From Streptomyces sp. NBC_00510 (lineage in GTDB: Bacteria; Actinomycetota; Actinomycetes; Streptomycetales; Streptomycetaceae): a stretch of DNA of 64,000 nucleotides. Below the pieces are notes generated by a model. It had not been told where the DNA came from. It saw only the letters and a program-made list of their open reading frames with translations, and searched no databases. Positions within the stretch are counted from its first letter, which is position 1, and the number at the start of each line of letters is the position of its first letter. The DNA is taken from NCBI GenBank assembly GCA_036013505.1, contig CP107851.1:5482001-5546000 (forward strand). The letters are read 5' to 3'. Shown piece after piece: positions 44,686 to 54,653 of this stretch. A program made the position numbers and the translations under genes.

Positions 44686-45546
44686 TCACGACTCGAGCGC
44701 GTGCGGACCGAGGGGCGGCACCAGTCCCTCGGCCGCGGCCCGGGTGAGCAGCCCGCGGACCGCCGCGTAGCCCTCCTCGCCGAGCGCCGAGGTGAACTCG
44801 TTCACGTACAGCCCGATGTGCTGGTCCGCCACCTTCGGGTCCATCTCCTGCGCGTGCTCCATGACGTAGCCGCGTGAGGCCTCGGGCTCGTCCCAGGCCA
44901 TGTGGACGGAGGTGCGGGCCGCGGCCGCCAGTTCGCGCAGACGCTCCTCGCCCAGGGAGCGCTTGGCGATGATCGCGCCGAGCGGGATGGGCAGCGTGGT
45001 GGTCTGCTCCCAGTGCTCGCCCATGTCCGCGAGTTTGTGCAGCCCGTAGTCCTGGTAGGTGAAGCGCGCCTCGTGGATGACGAGCCCCGCGTCCACCCGG
45101 CCGTCCCGCACCGCCGGCATGATCTCGTGGAACGGCAGGACGACGATCTCCCCGACGCCGCCCGGCACTTCGGCGGCCGCCCACAGCCGGAAGAGCAGGT
45201 ACGCCGTCGAGCGCTCGCTCGGCACCGCCACCGTGCGCCCGCTCAGGTCGGCGCCCTTGCCGGTGCCCTCGTCCCTGGTCAGGACGAGCGGGCCGCAGCC
45301 GCGGCCCAGCGCGCCGCCGCAGGGCAGCAGCGCGTACTCGTCGAGCACGTAGGGGAGCACCGCGTACGAGACCTTCAGGACGTCGAACTCGCCGCGCTCG
45401 GCCATCCCGTTGGTGACGTCGATGTCCGCGAAGGTCACGTCGATCGCCGGTGCGCCCGGGACCAGACCGTGCGCCCAGGCGTGGAAGACGAAGGTGTCGT
45501 TGGGGCACGGGGAGTAGGCGATCCGCAGTGCGCGCTCTTGGCTCAT
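44686..45546 (-). CDS. mqnD: 1,4-dihydroxy-6-naphthoate synthase MqnD
   Basis: MqnD converts cyclic dehypoxanthine futalosine to 1,4-dihydroxy-6-naphthoate in the futalosine route to menaquinone. The 286-residue protein has the family start RIAYSPCPNDTFVFHAWAHG, then KVSYAVLPYVL, VAVPSERSTAYLLFRLW and ARFTYQDYGL. It overlaps the mqnB stop (ATGA at 45546), so the two enzymes are coupled although not consecutive in the pathway. mqnA, C and E are elsewhere. Confidence 0.93.
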   Translation of the reverse strand: MSQERALRIAYSPCPNDTFVFHAWAHGLVPGAPAIDVTFADIDVTNGMAERGEFDVLKVSYAVLPYVLDEYALLPCGGALGRGCGPLVLTRDEGTGKGADLSGRTVAVPSERSTAYLLFRLWAAAEVPGGVGEIVVLPFHEIMPAVRDGRVDAGLVIHEARFTYQDYGLHKLADMGEHWEQTTTLPIPLGAIIAKRSLGEERLRELAAAARTSVHMAWDEPEASRGYVMEHAQEMDPKVADQHIGLYVNEFTSALGEEGYAAVRGLLTRAAAEGLVPPLGPHALES

Positions 45547-46244
45547 GTCCGATCTCCAACGTCGAGTACGGCGGGTTGCTTCCCGAGCCGGGCGAAGGCG
45601 TCGGCGAGCGCGTCGAGCGCCTCCCCGATCCGCCACGCCGCGCGGTCGCGCGGGCCCACCGGATTGGACACCGTACGGATCTCCAGGACGGGCAGCCCGT
45701 GCGCCGCGGCCGCCTCCGCGACGCCGAAACCCTCCATGGCCTCGGCCGGCGCCCCCGGATGACGGCGCGTCAGCTCTGCGCTCCGCCCGGCCGTCCCGGT
45801 CACCGTCGACACCGTCAGGACCGGCCCGTACGCCGCGCCGAGCACGTCGGCGACCCGGCGGGACAGCGGTCCCGGCGGACGGTGCTCGGAGGTGCCGAAG
45901 CCCAGCTCGGCGACCGGGAGGAAGCCCTCCGGGCCCTCCGCGCCCAGGTCGGCGGCGACGATCGCGTCGGCGACGACCACCGAGCCGACCGGTGCGAGGG
46001 GCTGGAAGCCGCCGGCGATCCCGGCCGAGACGACGAGCCCGTACCGCGCCGCGGTGAGCGCCGCCGCCGTGCCCGCCGCCGCGGCGGCGGGGCCGACGCC
46101 CGCGGCCAGCACGTCCGCGAGGGCGGTGCGCAGCAACACGCGGCCACCCGGTACGGGCTGCTCGGCTGCCGTGCCGCCGAGTCCGCGGACGACCGCGTCG
46201 CGTTCCGCCGGGACGGCGGTGACGACGAGGAGGCGGGGCGTCAT
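45543..46244 (-). CDS. mqnB: Futalosine hydrolase MqnB
   Basis: MqnB removes hypoxanthine from futalosine in menaquinone synthesis. The 233-residue nucleoside-phosphorylase-fold protein has LLVVTAVPAERDAV, SAGIAGGFQPLAPVGSVVVAD and EAMEGFGVAEAAAAHGLPVLEIRTVSNPVG with the catalytic Asp/Glu positions typical of the family. The start is ATG 46244. Linkage to mqnD confirms the assignment. Confidence 0.92.
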   Translation of the reverse strand: MTPRLLVVTAVPAERDAVVRGLGGTAAEQPVPGGRVLLRTALADVLAAGVGPAAAAAGTAAALTAARYGLVVSAGIAGGFQPLAPVGSVVVADAIVAADLGAEGPEGFLPVAELGFGTSEHRPPGPLSRRVADVLGAAYGPVLTVSTVTGTAGRSAELTRRHPGAPAEAMEGFGVAEAAAAHGLPVLEIRTVSNPVGPRDRAAWRIGEALDALADAFARLGKQPAVLDVGDRT

Positions 46245-46261
46245 GACGTCAGCGGACGGTT

Positions 46262-46732
46262 TCAGCCCGCCGACTTCAGCTTGAACTGCCAGACGCCGAG
46301 GTAGTCCTGGGCGCCGGCGGTCTCGATGATGTTGAGGGTCACCTCGCTGGCCGCGGCACCGGTCTGCGCGTCGGAGAGCAGGGTCTCGGCGTCGAAGGAG
46401 CGGTAGGTGGTGTCCTTCAGCAGCCCCGACTTGCCGGAGGTGCCGGCGGCCACGACCCAGCCCTTCTCGGCGATCGCGGGGTCGACGCCGATCCGCACCT
46501 TGTCACCGGGCCGGACCGTGATGGTCTTCTCGGGCTTGCCCTGCAGGCAGGCCAGGAAGACCTGCTCCGAAAGCTTCTTCCCGTCGAGGTAGCACTTGCT
46601 GGTGGCCTCGGTGGTCACGGTCCTGTCGCCGACGGTGACGGTCGCCAGGGGGGTCGGCTTCTCGCAGGCGGAGAGGGCGATCAGCCCGAGGGACACGGCA
46701 CCGAGGGCGGCGGCACGGCGGCGATTGCTCAT
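46262..46732 (-). CDS. DUF2771 lipoprotein
   Basis: The 156-residue product has a lipoprotein signal with lipobox LSAC (Cys23) and a mature domain with two further cysteines (KCYLDG, ACLQGK) that could pair, matching DUF2771. It is anchored to the outer membrane face. The function is unknown. The ATG at 46732 opens the signal peptide. It lies 17 bases upstream of mqnB and may share its transcript. Confidence 0.8.
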   Translation of the reverse strand: MSNRRRAAALGAVSLGLIALSACEKPTPLATVTVGDRTVTTEATSKCYLDGKKLSEQVFLACLQGKPEKTITVRPGDKVRIGVDPAIAEKGWVVAAGTSGKSGLLKDTTYRSFDAETLLSDAQTGAAASEVTLNIIETAGAQDYLGVWQFKLKSAG

Positions 46733-46804
46733 GAAGGTGAGGCTACCGGGCGGTCGCGCTCCCGCTACGCGGGGGGCCCGCTCGTGTCCCCGGGCCACCC
46801 CCGC

Positions 46805-48184
46805 TCACACGGTGCGCGGACGTGTCGCCCGTCCCCGGGCACCCGTCATCAGGCCGCGGACCGAGAAGATGACGCCGAGCGCCACCAGGGCCGCCCCCAC
46901 CGCCATCCCGAGCGTGCCGTTGAGCGGCAGGACGATGCCGATGGCGCCGCCGATCACCCACGCCAGCTGGAGGGCGGTCTCCGAGCGGGCGAACGCCGAG
47001 GTGCGCACCTCCTCCGGCACGTCGCGCTGGATCAGGGCGTCCAGCGAGAGCTTGCCCAGCGCCTGCGCGATGCCCGCCGCGGCCGCGACGACGGCGATGG
47101 TCAGCACGCCGTACCAGGCCGCCGCCACGCACGTCGCCGCCAGGGCGGCGGCCAGCGCGCTGATGATGATCCGCTCCGGTCCGCGGTCGCGCAGCCAGGA
47201 GCCCAGCGCGGTGCCGAAGGCGTTGCCGGTGCCCGCCGCCACGGCGACCAGGCCCAGCGACACCGGCCCCGACAGGCCGCCCAGCGGATGCTCGCGCAGC
47301 AGGAACGCGAGGAAGAGGGTCAGGAATCCGGACAGCGCCCGCAGCGCGGCGTTGGCCTGCAGGGCGTGCAGCACCGGACCGCCGACGCTCCGCAGCCCCG
47401 GCCGCTTCTCCCGCCACTGCCGGCCCAGGCGGCGGTGCTCGACCTCCTCACCCGAGGTCAGCTCGGCGCGCGCCTCCCCCTTGGCGGAGTCCACCTTGTG
47501 CGGGAGGGAGAAGGAGAGCAGCGTCCCGCAGACGAAGACGACGAACGCCCCGTACAGCGGCACGCCCGGCCCGATCAGGTGGAGCAGCCCGCCGATCGGC
47601 GCCGCCACGGCGGTGGCCAGCAGGCCCGTCAGGCTCACCCGGGAGTTCGCCTTCACCAGCGTCGTACGGGCCGGCAGCAGCCGTGGCATCACCGCGCTGC
47701 GCACCACGCCGTACGCCTTCGACGCCACGAGCACGCCCAAGGCGGCCGGATACAGCTCCAGTCCGGCGGTCGCCACCACCCCGGCCATCGTCCAGGCCAG
47801 GATCGCCCGGGCCAGCATCGACATCGCCATCGCGGCGCGCCGGCCGTGCGGGATGCGGTCCAGCAGCGGCCCGATCACCGGGGCCAGCAGCGCGAACGGG
47901 GCCATCGTGACCAGCAGGTAGAGCGCCACGCGGCCGCGCGCCTCACCGGTCGGCACGGAGAAGAAGATCGTGCTGGCGAGCGCGACGGTGATCAGCATGT
48001 CGCCGGCCGAGTTCACCGCGTGCAGCTCGATCAGCTTCGCCAGACCCGACTCGCCCGCCCCGCCCGAGTGCGTGTGACGCCGGACGCGCCGCACCACGGC
48101 GGACGACGTACGCTGCGTGGCGCGCGCGACGGCGTTCCCCGCCCTGCGAACCGGTCCCGGGCCGGACGTCACTGTGCGTGCCAC
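46805..48184 (-). CDS. MFS transporter
   Basis: The 459-residue membrane protein has about 12 hydrophobic segments and an MFS-like A-motif GPLLDRIPHGRRAAM between helices 2 and 3. A polar basic N-terminus of about 45 residues and an Arg-rich C-terminus are cytosolic. The substrate is unknown. The start is GTG 48184. It is divergent from the DUF3027 gene. Confidence 0.85.
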   Translation of the reverse strand: MARTVTSGPGPVRRAGNAVARATQRTSSAVVRRVRRHTHSGGAGESGLAKLIELHAVNSAGDMLITVALASTIFFSVPTGEARGRVALYLLVTMAPFALLAPVIGPLLDRIPHGRRAAMAMSMLARAILAWTMAGVVATAGLELYPAALGVLVASKAYGVVRSAVMPRLLPARTTLVKANSRVSLTGLLATAVAAPIGGLLHLIGPGVPLYGAFVVFVCGTLLSFSLPHKVDSAKGEARAELTSGEEVEHRRLGRQWREKRPGLRSVGGPVLHALQANAALRALSGFLTLFLAFLLREHPLGGLSGPVSLGLVAVAAGTGNAFGTALGSWLRDRGPERIIISALAAALAATCVAAAWYGVLTIAVVAAAAGIAQALGKLSLDALIQRDVPEEVRTSAFARSETALQLAWVIGGAIGIVLPLNGTLGMAVGAALVALGVIFSVRGLMTGARGRATRPRTV

Positions 48185-48386
48185 GCTCGCCAGTCTGCCC
48201 TACCGGGCGGCTTTCCGAACGGGGCGCGCACCGATAGCGTGCGATCGCGCAGAATGGAGTCATCAGGTGCGCCCGTGGACGTACGGGCAGGCAGCGTTTG
48301 AAGCGGTCCTCCGGTCCGCTCCGCCACCGCCCCGCCCGACCCTCGGCGGCGCACGCGTAAGACGGCGTAGGAGAGAATCGATTCTT

Positions 48387-49301
48387 GTGAGTGCTGCGAT
48401 GCGAAGCCGTACCCCTGACCGCCTGTGCGCCGAGGCGGTCGACCTCGCCCTCGAAGCCGCCGTCGAGGCCTTCGGCGAGAAAGCGGTCGGCGAGCACCTC
48501 GGGGCGGTCGCCGAGGGCGACCGCGTCGTGACGCACCTGTTCGACTGCCGCGAGGCCTCGTACCGCGGCTGGCGCTGGGCGGTCACGCTCACCCGCGCCT
48601 CCCGCGCCAAGGCCATCACCTTGGACGAGACGGTCCTCGTGCCCGGGCCCGAGGCCGTCCTCGCGCCCGAATGGGTGCCGTGGAGCGAGCGCCTGCGCCC
48701 CGGCGACCTCGGCCCCGGCGACCTGCTGCCCACCGAGGCGGAGGACCTGCGCCTGGAGACCGGCTTCTCCGGGGAGGACGTCCCGCCGCCGAACTCGCCG
48801 GTCTCCGAGGAGATGGCCGAGCTCGTCGAGGCCGAGGACGCGGACGTCTCCGGCGGCCCCCCGGCGACCCTGCCGATGGCGCCCACGGTCGGCACGATCG
48901 CCGCGGTCGCGGAGGAGATCGGCATGGCCCGGCCGCGCGTGCTGTCCCGCTACGGGCTGCACGTCGCCGCGGACCGCTGGGAGGACGAGTACGGCCCCAA
49001 GGCCCCGATGGCCCAGGCCGCCCCCGCCCAGTGCGTCTCCTGCGGCTTCCTCGTCCCGATCGCGGGCTCCCTGCGGCAGGCCTTCGGCGTCTGCGCGAAC
49101 GAGTTCTCCCCAGCCGACGGGCGCGTCGTCTCCCTCGCCTACGGGTGCGGCGCGCACTCCGAGGCCGCGGTCATGCCGAAGACGCCCCGGCCCGCGCCGC
49201 CCGTCCTCGACGAGACCGCGATCGAGCCGCTCCCCCTCCACCCCGACCGCCAGGGCTCCGTCGAGGACACCACCCCGGCCGAGGAACTTGGCCACAGCTG
49301 A
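48387..49301 (+). CDS. DUF3027 family protein
   Basis: The 304-residue protein matches DUF3027, found in most actinobacteria near cold-shock and MFS genes. It has a conserved helical first half (AVDLALEAAVEAFGEKAVGEHLGAVAEGDRVVTHLFDC), an acidic Pro-rich middle, and a C-terminal CVSCGFLVP, VCANEF and YGCGAH set of cysteines that may bind zinc. No function is known. The GTG at 48387 is preceded by GGAGAG; ATG 48399 is an alternative. Confidence 0.85.
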   Translation: MSAAMRSRTPDRLCAEAVDLALEAAVEAFGEKAVGEHLGAVAEGDRVVTHLFDCREASYRGWRWAVTLTRASRAKAITLDETVLVPGPEAVLAPEWVPWSERLRPGDLGPGDLLPTEAEDLRLETGFSGEDVPPPNSPVSEEMAELVEAEDADVSGGPPATLPMAPTVGTIAAVAEEIGMARPRVLSRYGLHVAADRWEDEYGPKAPMAQAAPAQCVSCGFLVPIAGSLRQAFGVCANEFSPADGRVVSLAYGCGAHSEAAVMPKTPRPAPPVLDETAIEPLPLHPDRQGSVEDTTPAEELGHS

Positions 49302-50472
49302 CGGCTCCGCCGCGGCCCACGCCCGGCCCGGCGCGCCTCGGGGCCGGTGAGGCGCCGGTGAGGCGCCGGTAAGGCCGCCATCCCGGCCGGGTAACCCGGC
49401 CCCGGTCGACGGCTCCGCCGGCGGCCCGCCGCCGGGACCAGGTTGCGCTGGGCGTGCCTCGGGCGTCCACGTGGGCTCCGCCCACGCCCGGCCCGGCCCG
49501 GGACCCCGGTGGGGGGTCTCTCCACCGGGGCCGCTGTGCGCCGGTCGTCCCGGCTGGGTAACCCGGCCACGGCCGGCGCCGACGCCCGCGCCCGGGTCGC
49601 GCGGGCTGCCGCCCAGGTCGAGGGGTGGGTCATCGGTGACGGCTGCTGTTCGCGGTCAGGTGGGGTGCCCCCAGGCCCGCCCCGGGTGGGGGCCCGGGGC
49701 TGAGTCGCTTGCCCCCACCGGGGCCGCTCTGCGCCGGTCGTCTCGGTTGGGTAACCCGGCCACGCTGCCGGCTCCGCCGGCGCCGACGCCCGCGCCCGGG
49801 TCGCGCGGGCTGCCGCCCCCCAGGCACTCCGGTTGAGGAACCGGGCCCCAGTTGACGGCTGCCGTCCGCGGACGGTGCGCCTCAGGGCCAGGTGGGGTGC
49901 CCCTGCGCCCGGCCTGGCTCGGGTCGGGTTTCTCTCCACCGCGGCCGCTGTGCGCGGGCGAGGGTGCCATCCCGGTCGGGCCAACCCAGGCCCGGCCCGG
50001 CCCCGGACGACGAGCAGTCCCCCACGCCCTGTCCCAGCCTGGGCCTGGGCGCAGCCCACATGGCCCCTAGGCACGCCCGGCGAACCCGGCGCCGTGCGTC
50101 GGCCGCCGGCGGAGCCGGCGATCGTGGCCGAGTTCCCCGGCCGCGAACGGCAGCCGTCACCGGTGACCCACCGCCCTTCGACCGGAGTGCCCGGACGGCA
50201 GCCCGCGCAACCCCGCCCCGGTCGTCGGCCGCCGGCGGAGCCGGCAACGTGGCCGAACCCCCACCGCGGGGGCGCCGGATCGCGCGGGGCACCTTGGGCC
50301 GCCGGGTATTCGAGGCTCGCGAGCGGTGTGCGCGCCTTCCACGCCCCGGCCCGACCCGCGCGGGGCGGCGTCCCCGGGTGCGGGCGCGTGCGGGACGACC
50401 GGGCGACAGCCCACGCGGTAGCGTCACTCGCACAGGGCAGGGCATGCGACACCGCGTGAGGGAGAAGACGAC
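49302..50472. repeat. 1.2 kb GC-rich interval with degenerate repeats and no convincing gene
   Basis: Several frames stay open on both strands, but their translations are Arg/Pro/Gly-rich and inconsistent with each other. The DNA is built of degenerate repeats. A unit beginning CCACCGGGGCCGCTSTGCGC recurs at 49522 and 49715 (period 193) and, more diverged, at about 49,935. A second motif, GTCGGCCGCCGGCGGAGCCG, occurs at about 50,099 and 50,222. The promoter of the next gene is presumably near 50,400-50,460. Confidence 0.75.
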
Positions 50473-53400
50473 GTGAGCGGGACCGCGATGGACCGGGGCG
50501 CAGATCCGTTCGGGACCGCACGGCTGCGGCGGGCCGTGCTGGACGCGTGGGCCGCGTCGCCCGCCCGGTTCCGGGAGGACGCCAACGCGGAGGAGGACCT
50601 CGCGCTCGGCGGCTACCGCGACCGTCTCGTCGTCGAGCTGGCCCAGAACGCCGCCGACGCGGCGACCCGCGCCGGGGTGACCGGCCGCCTGCGGCTGACC
50701 CTGCGCGAGGGGGTGCTCGCCGCCGCGAACACCGGGGCCCACCTGGACGCCGCGGGCGTGGAGTCCCTGTCGACGCTGCGCGCCAGCTCCAAGCGCGAGG
50801 AGGGCGACCTGGCCGTCGGCCGCTTCGGCGTCGGATTCTCCGCGGTGCTCGCGGTCAGCGACGAGCCCGCGATCCTCAGCCGCAGCGGCGGCGTCCGCTG
50901 GTCGCTGGCCGAGGCCCGCGACCTCGCGCGGGAGACCGGTGGGCACTCCCCGGGGCTCACCGACGAACTGCGCCGCCGGGACGGCCACGTACCGCTGCTG
51001 CGGCTGCCGCTGCCCGCCGAGGGCACCGCCCCGGACGGCTACGACACGTGCGTCGTGCTGCCGCTGCGCGACGGCGCCGCCGCGGACCTCGCGGCGAGCC
51101 TGCTCGCCGCGATCGACGACGCGCTGCTGCTGTCCCTGCCCGGCCTGACCGAGGTGGTCGTGGAGACGCCGGAGGGCGTACGGACCCTGGCCCGGCGTCA
51201 GGAGGACGGCCTGACCGTCGTCGTGGACAGCGCCGGCGGCACCACCCGCTGGCGCACCGTGAGCGACGCGGGCCCGCTGGAGGCGGCGCTGCTGACCGAC
51301 CGCCCGGTCGAGGAGCGGCTGCGCCCGGTGTGGTCGGTGACCTGGGCCGTCCCGGTGGGCCAGGACGGCACGCCCGAGCGGCCGCGGACGGCGCCCTTCG
51401 TGCACGCCCCGACGCCGACGGACGAGCCGCTGGGGCTGCCCGCGCTGCTCATCGCCTCGCTGCCGCTGGACCCGAGCCGGCGCCACGCCGCGCCCGGCGC
51501 CCTCACCGACTTCCTGGTCGCGCGGGCGGCCGAGCTCTACGTACGGCTGCTGGCGGACTGGCGGCCGGTGACCGCGGGCATCGTGGACCTGGTGCCCGGC
51601 CCGCTCGGCAAGGGCGAGCTGGACGCCCAACTGCGCCGCCACGTGCAGGAGCGGCTGCCGCGCACCGCCTTCCTGCCGCGCGCCGCCGACGTCACGGGCA
51701 CGGACGGGGAGGACGAACTGCCGCCCGCGCTGCGCCCGGTGGAGGCCGAGGTCGTCGAGGGCACCGGCGCGGAGACCGTCCGCGTGCTGGCGGAGGTCTT
51801 CCCGACGCTGCTGCCCCCCGGGCTGGAGCGCCGCCCCGAACTGCGCGTCCTCGGGGTGGCCCGGCTGCCGCTGGGCGACGCGATCGACCGGCTCGCCGGG
51901 GTGGAGCGCCCCGCGGACTGGTGGCACCGCCTGTACGACTCGCTGGCCGGCACCGACCCGGACCGGCTGAGCGGGCTGCCCGTGCCGCTGGCCGACCGGC
52001 GTACGGTCGTCGGACCGCGCCAGGTGCTGCTCCCGCTCCCCGAGATGGACAGCGTCTACGCCGAGGAGTCCGCCCCGGTCAGCACCGGGCTGCCCGCCGC
52101 CTCCGAGCTGGCCCGGCTGGGCCTGAAGGTCGCCGACCCGGCGGCCGCGCACCCGCTGCTGGAGAAGCTCGGGGCCACCCCGGCGACCCCGCGCGCCGTC
52201 CTCACCACCCCTCAGGTGCGCGCGGCGGTGGCCGCGTCCCTGGACGCCGACGAGGCCTGGGACGAGGACGCGCCCGCGCTGGACGCGGAGGAACTGGCCG
52301 AGGTCGTGCTGGGCCTGGTCCGGGCCGCGAACCTCGCCCCCGGCGACGAGCCGTGGCTGGCCGCCCTCGCCCTCACCGACGACGAGGGCGAGCTCGCCCC
52401 CGCCGGTGAACTGGTGCTGCCGGGCAGCGCCTTCGAGCAGGTCATCCGGGAGGGGGAGCTCGGGTCCGTCGACGAGGACCTGGCCGCCCGCTGGGGCGAG
52501 CAGCCGCTGACCGCGGTCGGCGTGCTCGCCACCTTCGCCCTGGTCCGGGCCACCGACGTGGTGCTCGACCCGGACGAGCTGGAGCCGCGCGAGAGCGACT
52601 GGGCCGAGCCGGACGACGCCGGGCTGCTCGACGCGGTCGACGTGTGGTGCGAGGACGTCCTCGACCAGCTGCCGGACACCGACGTGCCGCCGGTCGCCAC
52701 CGAGATCGTCGCCGTGCGCGACCTCGACCTCGTCGCCGACGACGCCTGGCCGCAGGCGCTGGCCATGCTCTCCGTGCCGCCGCTGCGCGACGCGGTCACC
52801 CAGCCGGTGCGGGTCCTGCTGCCGGACGGCACCACGGAGTCCGTGCGGCCCTACACCGCCTGGTGGCTGCGCGACCACCCGGTCCTCGACGGCCGCCGCC
52901 CGGTCGGCCTGCGCGCGGCCGGTGGCGACCCGCTGCTCGATGGGCTGTACGAGGACGCCGAGGCCGGGGCCGTGGACGACCAGGTGCTGCGCGCCCTGGG
53001 CGTGCGCACGTCCGTCACGGCCCTGCTGGACGAGCCGGGCGGCGCCGCCGAGCTGCTCGCCCGGCTCGCCGACCCGGACTCCACGGTCACCCCGGCCCAG
53101 CTGCACCGGCTCTACTCCGAACTGGGCACCCTCGAACCCGAGCAGGTCACCCTCCCCGACGAGCTGCGGGCCGTCGTCGACGGCCACGAGCCGCGCGTGG
53201 TCGACGCCGGGGACGCCCTCGTCGCGGACGCGCCCGACCTGCTCCCGCTCACCGCAGGACTGCCCCTGCTCCCGGTGCCGCCGGTCCACGCGGCGGCGCT
53301 GGCCGAGCTGTTCCAGGTGCGCCGGCTCAGCGAGGCCCTCGACGCCCCGGTCGTCTCCGAGGGCGAGCCGCACGACGTCGCGGACGCGGTCCGCGAGCTG

Positions 53401-53643
53401 CTTCCGGGCGCCCCCCTGTCGTACGTCGAGCACGAGGAACTGCTGGTCAGGGCGGCCGACGGCAGCACCGTCGAGCTGGACTGGCGGTGGGTCGACGGCA
53501 CGCTGCACGCCGCCACGCTGGAGGGCGTCGCCGCCGGCCTGTCGTGGGCGGCCGGCGCCTGGCAGCGCCGCTTCGAGGTGGCCGCGCTGCTGGAGGACCC
53601 GACCCGCACGGAGGAGCTGGCCCGAGACCGCTGGTTCGACTGA
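50473..53643 (+). CDS. Giant protein with N-terminal sacsin/Hsp90-like ATPase domain
   Basis: The 1056-residue protein has a GHKL ATPase domain: N-box VELAQNAADAATRAG (about 54-68), ANTGAHLD (G1-like) and the glycine-rich GRFGVGFSAVLAV (about 117-129). This is the sacsin N-terminal/histidine-kinase-like ATPase family of actinobacteria. The remaining 850 residues are acidic, repeat-free and of unknown fold. It may be a chaperone-like or signalling protein. The GTG at 50473 follows GGGAGAAGACGAC. Confidence 0.88.
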   Translation: MSGTAMDRGADPFGTARLRRAVLDAWAASPARFREDANAEEDLALGGYRDRLVVELAQNAADAATRAGVTGRLRLTLREGVLAAANTGAHLDAAGVESLSTLRASSKREEGDLAVGRFGVGFSAVLAVSDEPAILSRSGGVRWSLAEARDLARETGGHSPGLTDELRRRDGHVPLLRLPLPAEGTAPDGYDTCVVLPLRDGAAADLAASLLAAIDDALLLSLPGLTEVVVETPEGVRTLARRQEDGLTVVVDSAGGTTRWRTVSDAGPLEAALLTDRPVEERLRPVWSVTWAVPVGQDGTPERPRTAPFVHAPTPTDEPLGLPALLIASLPLDPSRRHAAPGALTDFLVARAAELYVRLLADWRPVTAGIVDLVPGPLGKGELDAQLRRHVQERLPRTAFLPRAADVTGTDGEDELPPALRPVEAEVVEGTGAETVRVLAEVFPTLLPPGLERRPELRVLGVARLPLGDAIDRLAGVERPADWWHRLYDSLAGTDPDRLSGLPVPLADRRTVVGPRQVLLPLPEMDSVYAEESAPVSTGLPAASELARLGLKVADPAAAHPLLEKLGATPATPRAVLTTPQVRAAVAASLDADEAWDEDAPALDAEELAEVVLGLVRAANLAPGDEPWLAALALTDDEGELAPAGELVLPGSAFEQVIREGELGSVDEDLAARWGEQPLTAVGVLATFALVRATDVVLDPDELEPRESDWAEPDDAGLLDAVDVWCEDVLDQLPDTDVPPVATEIVAVRDLDLVADDAWPQALAMLSVPPLRDAVTQPVRVLLPDGTTESVRPYTAWWLRDHPVLDGRRPVGLRAAGGDPLLDGLYEDAEAGAVDDQVLRALGVRTSVTALLDEPGGAAELLARLADPDSTVTPAQLHRLYSELGTLEPEQVTLPDELRAVVDGHEPRVVDAGDALVADAPDLLPLTAGLPLLPVPPVHAAALAELFQVRRLSEALDAPVVSEGEPHDVADAVRELLPGAPLSYVEHEELLVRAADGSTVELDWRWVDGTLHAATLEGVAAGLSWAAGAWQRRFEVAALLEDPTRTEELARDRWFD

Positions 53644-53800
53644 GCGGCGACGGACCGAGTGTCCGTCGTCACACAGGGAGATATGTCGAAAGCGTTTCCG
53701 CTGGATGACTGTTCGCGCGTACGCTCTTCCTCTCACCATTCGAGACGCCACGTCCGGGGGAGTTCGACGGGCGTCCTCTTCATCTGGGGGATTCTCAAGC

Positions 53801-54637
53801 ATGCGTATTCGCGCCACCGTGGCCGCTGTTTCCGGCGCCCTGGCCCTCGCTTCGCTGGCAGTCCCGGCCGCGCAGGCCTCCGACAAGCCGGCGGTCACCG
53901 CCCTGTCGACCTTCGCCGCCAAGGCGGGAGCGGCCGACTCCGTGGGTGACACCAAGATCACCAAGGTCGTCGTGAACGGCGGCAAGGACATCGTCCTCGG
54001 GACGGGCGGCAAGAAGACGGTCTCCGTCGCGGTGACCGCCACCGACCCGGCGGGCATCGACGGCGGCGCCGCGTTCCTCTGGCACGGCGCGTCGTTCACC
54101 GACGACGGCATCGACGGCGGCCTTTTCCCGGCCACGGACTACGCCGCCTGCACCGTGGTCAACGCCACCACCTCCACCTGCAAGGTCAGCATCACCATCG
54201 ACCCCCAGGCGGACCTGTACAAGAACGCGCTCGCCGGTTCCTGGAAGGTGTACGCCTTGGTCGGGGGCAAGGACGGCGACTACGTCGAGAAGGAGATCGC
54301 CGGCACCGCGAAGATCAAGCGCAACACCGTGGTGACGGTCAACGCCACGCCGGAGCCGGTGAAGAAGGGCAAGACCATCACCGTCACCGGCAAGCTCACC
54401 CGGGCCAACTGGGAGACCCACAAGTACGCCGGCTACACGGGCCAGTCCGTGCAGCTGCAGTTCCGCAAGAAGGGCACCACCGCGTACAAGACGGTCAAGA
54501 CCGTCAAGTCCAGCAGCACCGGTGCCCTGAAGACCACCGTCAAGGCGTCCGTGGACGGCTACTGGCGCTACAACTTCGTCACCACTTCGCTCAGCGGCGC
54601 GTCCGTCTCCACGGCCGACTTCGTCGACGTGAAGTAA
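53801..54637 (+). CDS. Secreted protein with Ig-like repeats
   Basis: The 278-residue product has a Sec signal peptide (MRIRATVAAVSGALALASLAVPAAQA, about 26 residues) and a mature part rich in Lys, Thr and Val, predicted to be beta-sandwich domains. The C-terminal TVTVNATPEPVKKGKTITVTGKLTRANW resembles bacterial Ig-like modules. Two cysteines (ACTVV, TCKVS) could form a disulfide. Function is unknown; a wall or surface structural role is possible. Confidence 0.78.
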   Translation: MRIRATVAAVSGALALASLAVPAAQASDKPAVTALSTFAAKAGAADSVGDTKITKVVVNGGKDIVLGTGGKKTVSVAVTATDPAGIDGGAAFLWHGASFTDDGIDGGLFPATDYAACTVVNATTSTCKVSITIDPQADLYKNALAGSWKVYALVGGKDGDYVEKEIAGTAKIKRNTVVTVNATPEPVKKGKTITVTGKLTRANWETHKYAGYTGQSVQLQFRKKGTTAYKTVKTVKSSSTGALKTTVKASVDGYWRYNFVTTSLSGASVSTADFVDVK

Positions 54638-54653
54638 CCCCACCCGCACCACC

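Noticed and set aside
49882-54135. Very long open frame (about 1400 codons) on the minus strand antisense to the sacsin-like gene
   Set aside because: It lies opposite a gene with clear GHKL motifs, is Arg/Gly/Gln-rich and has no domain. It reflects the GC-biased third position of the sense gene.
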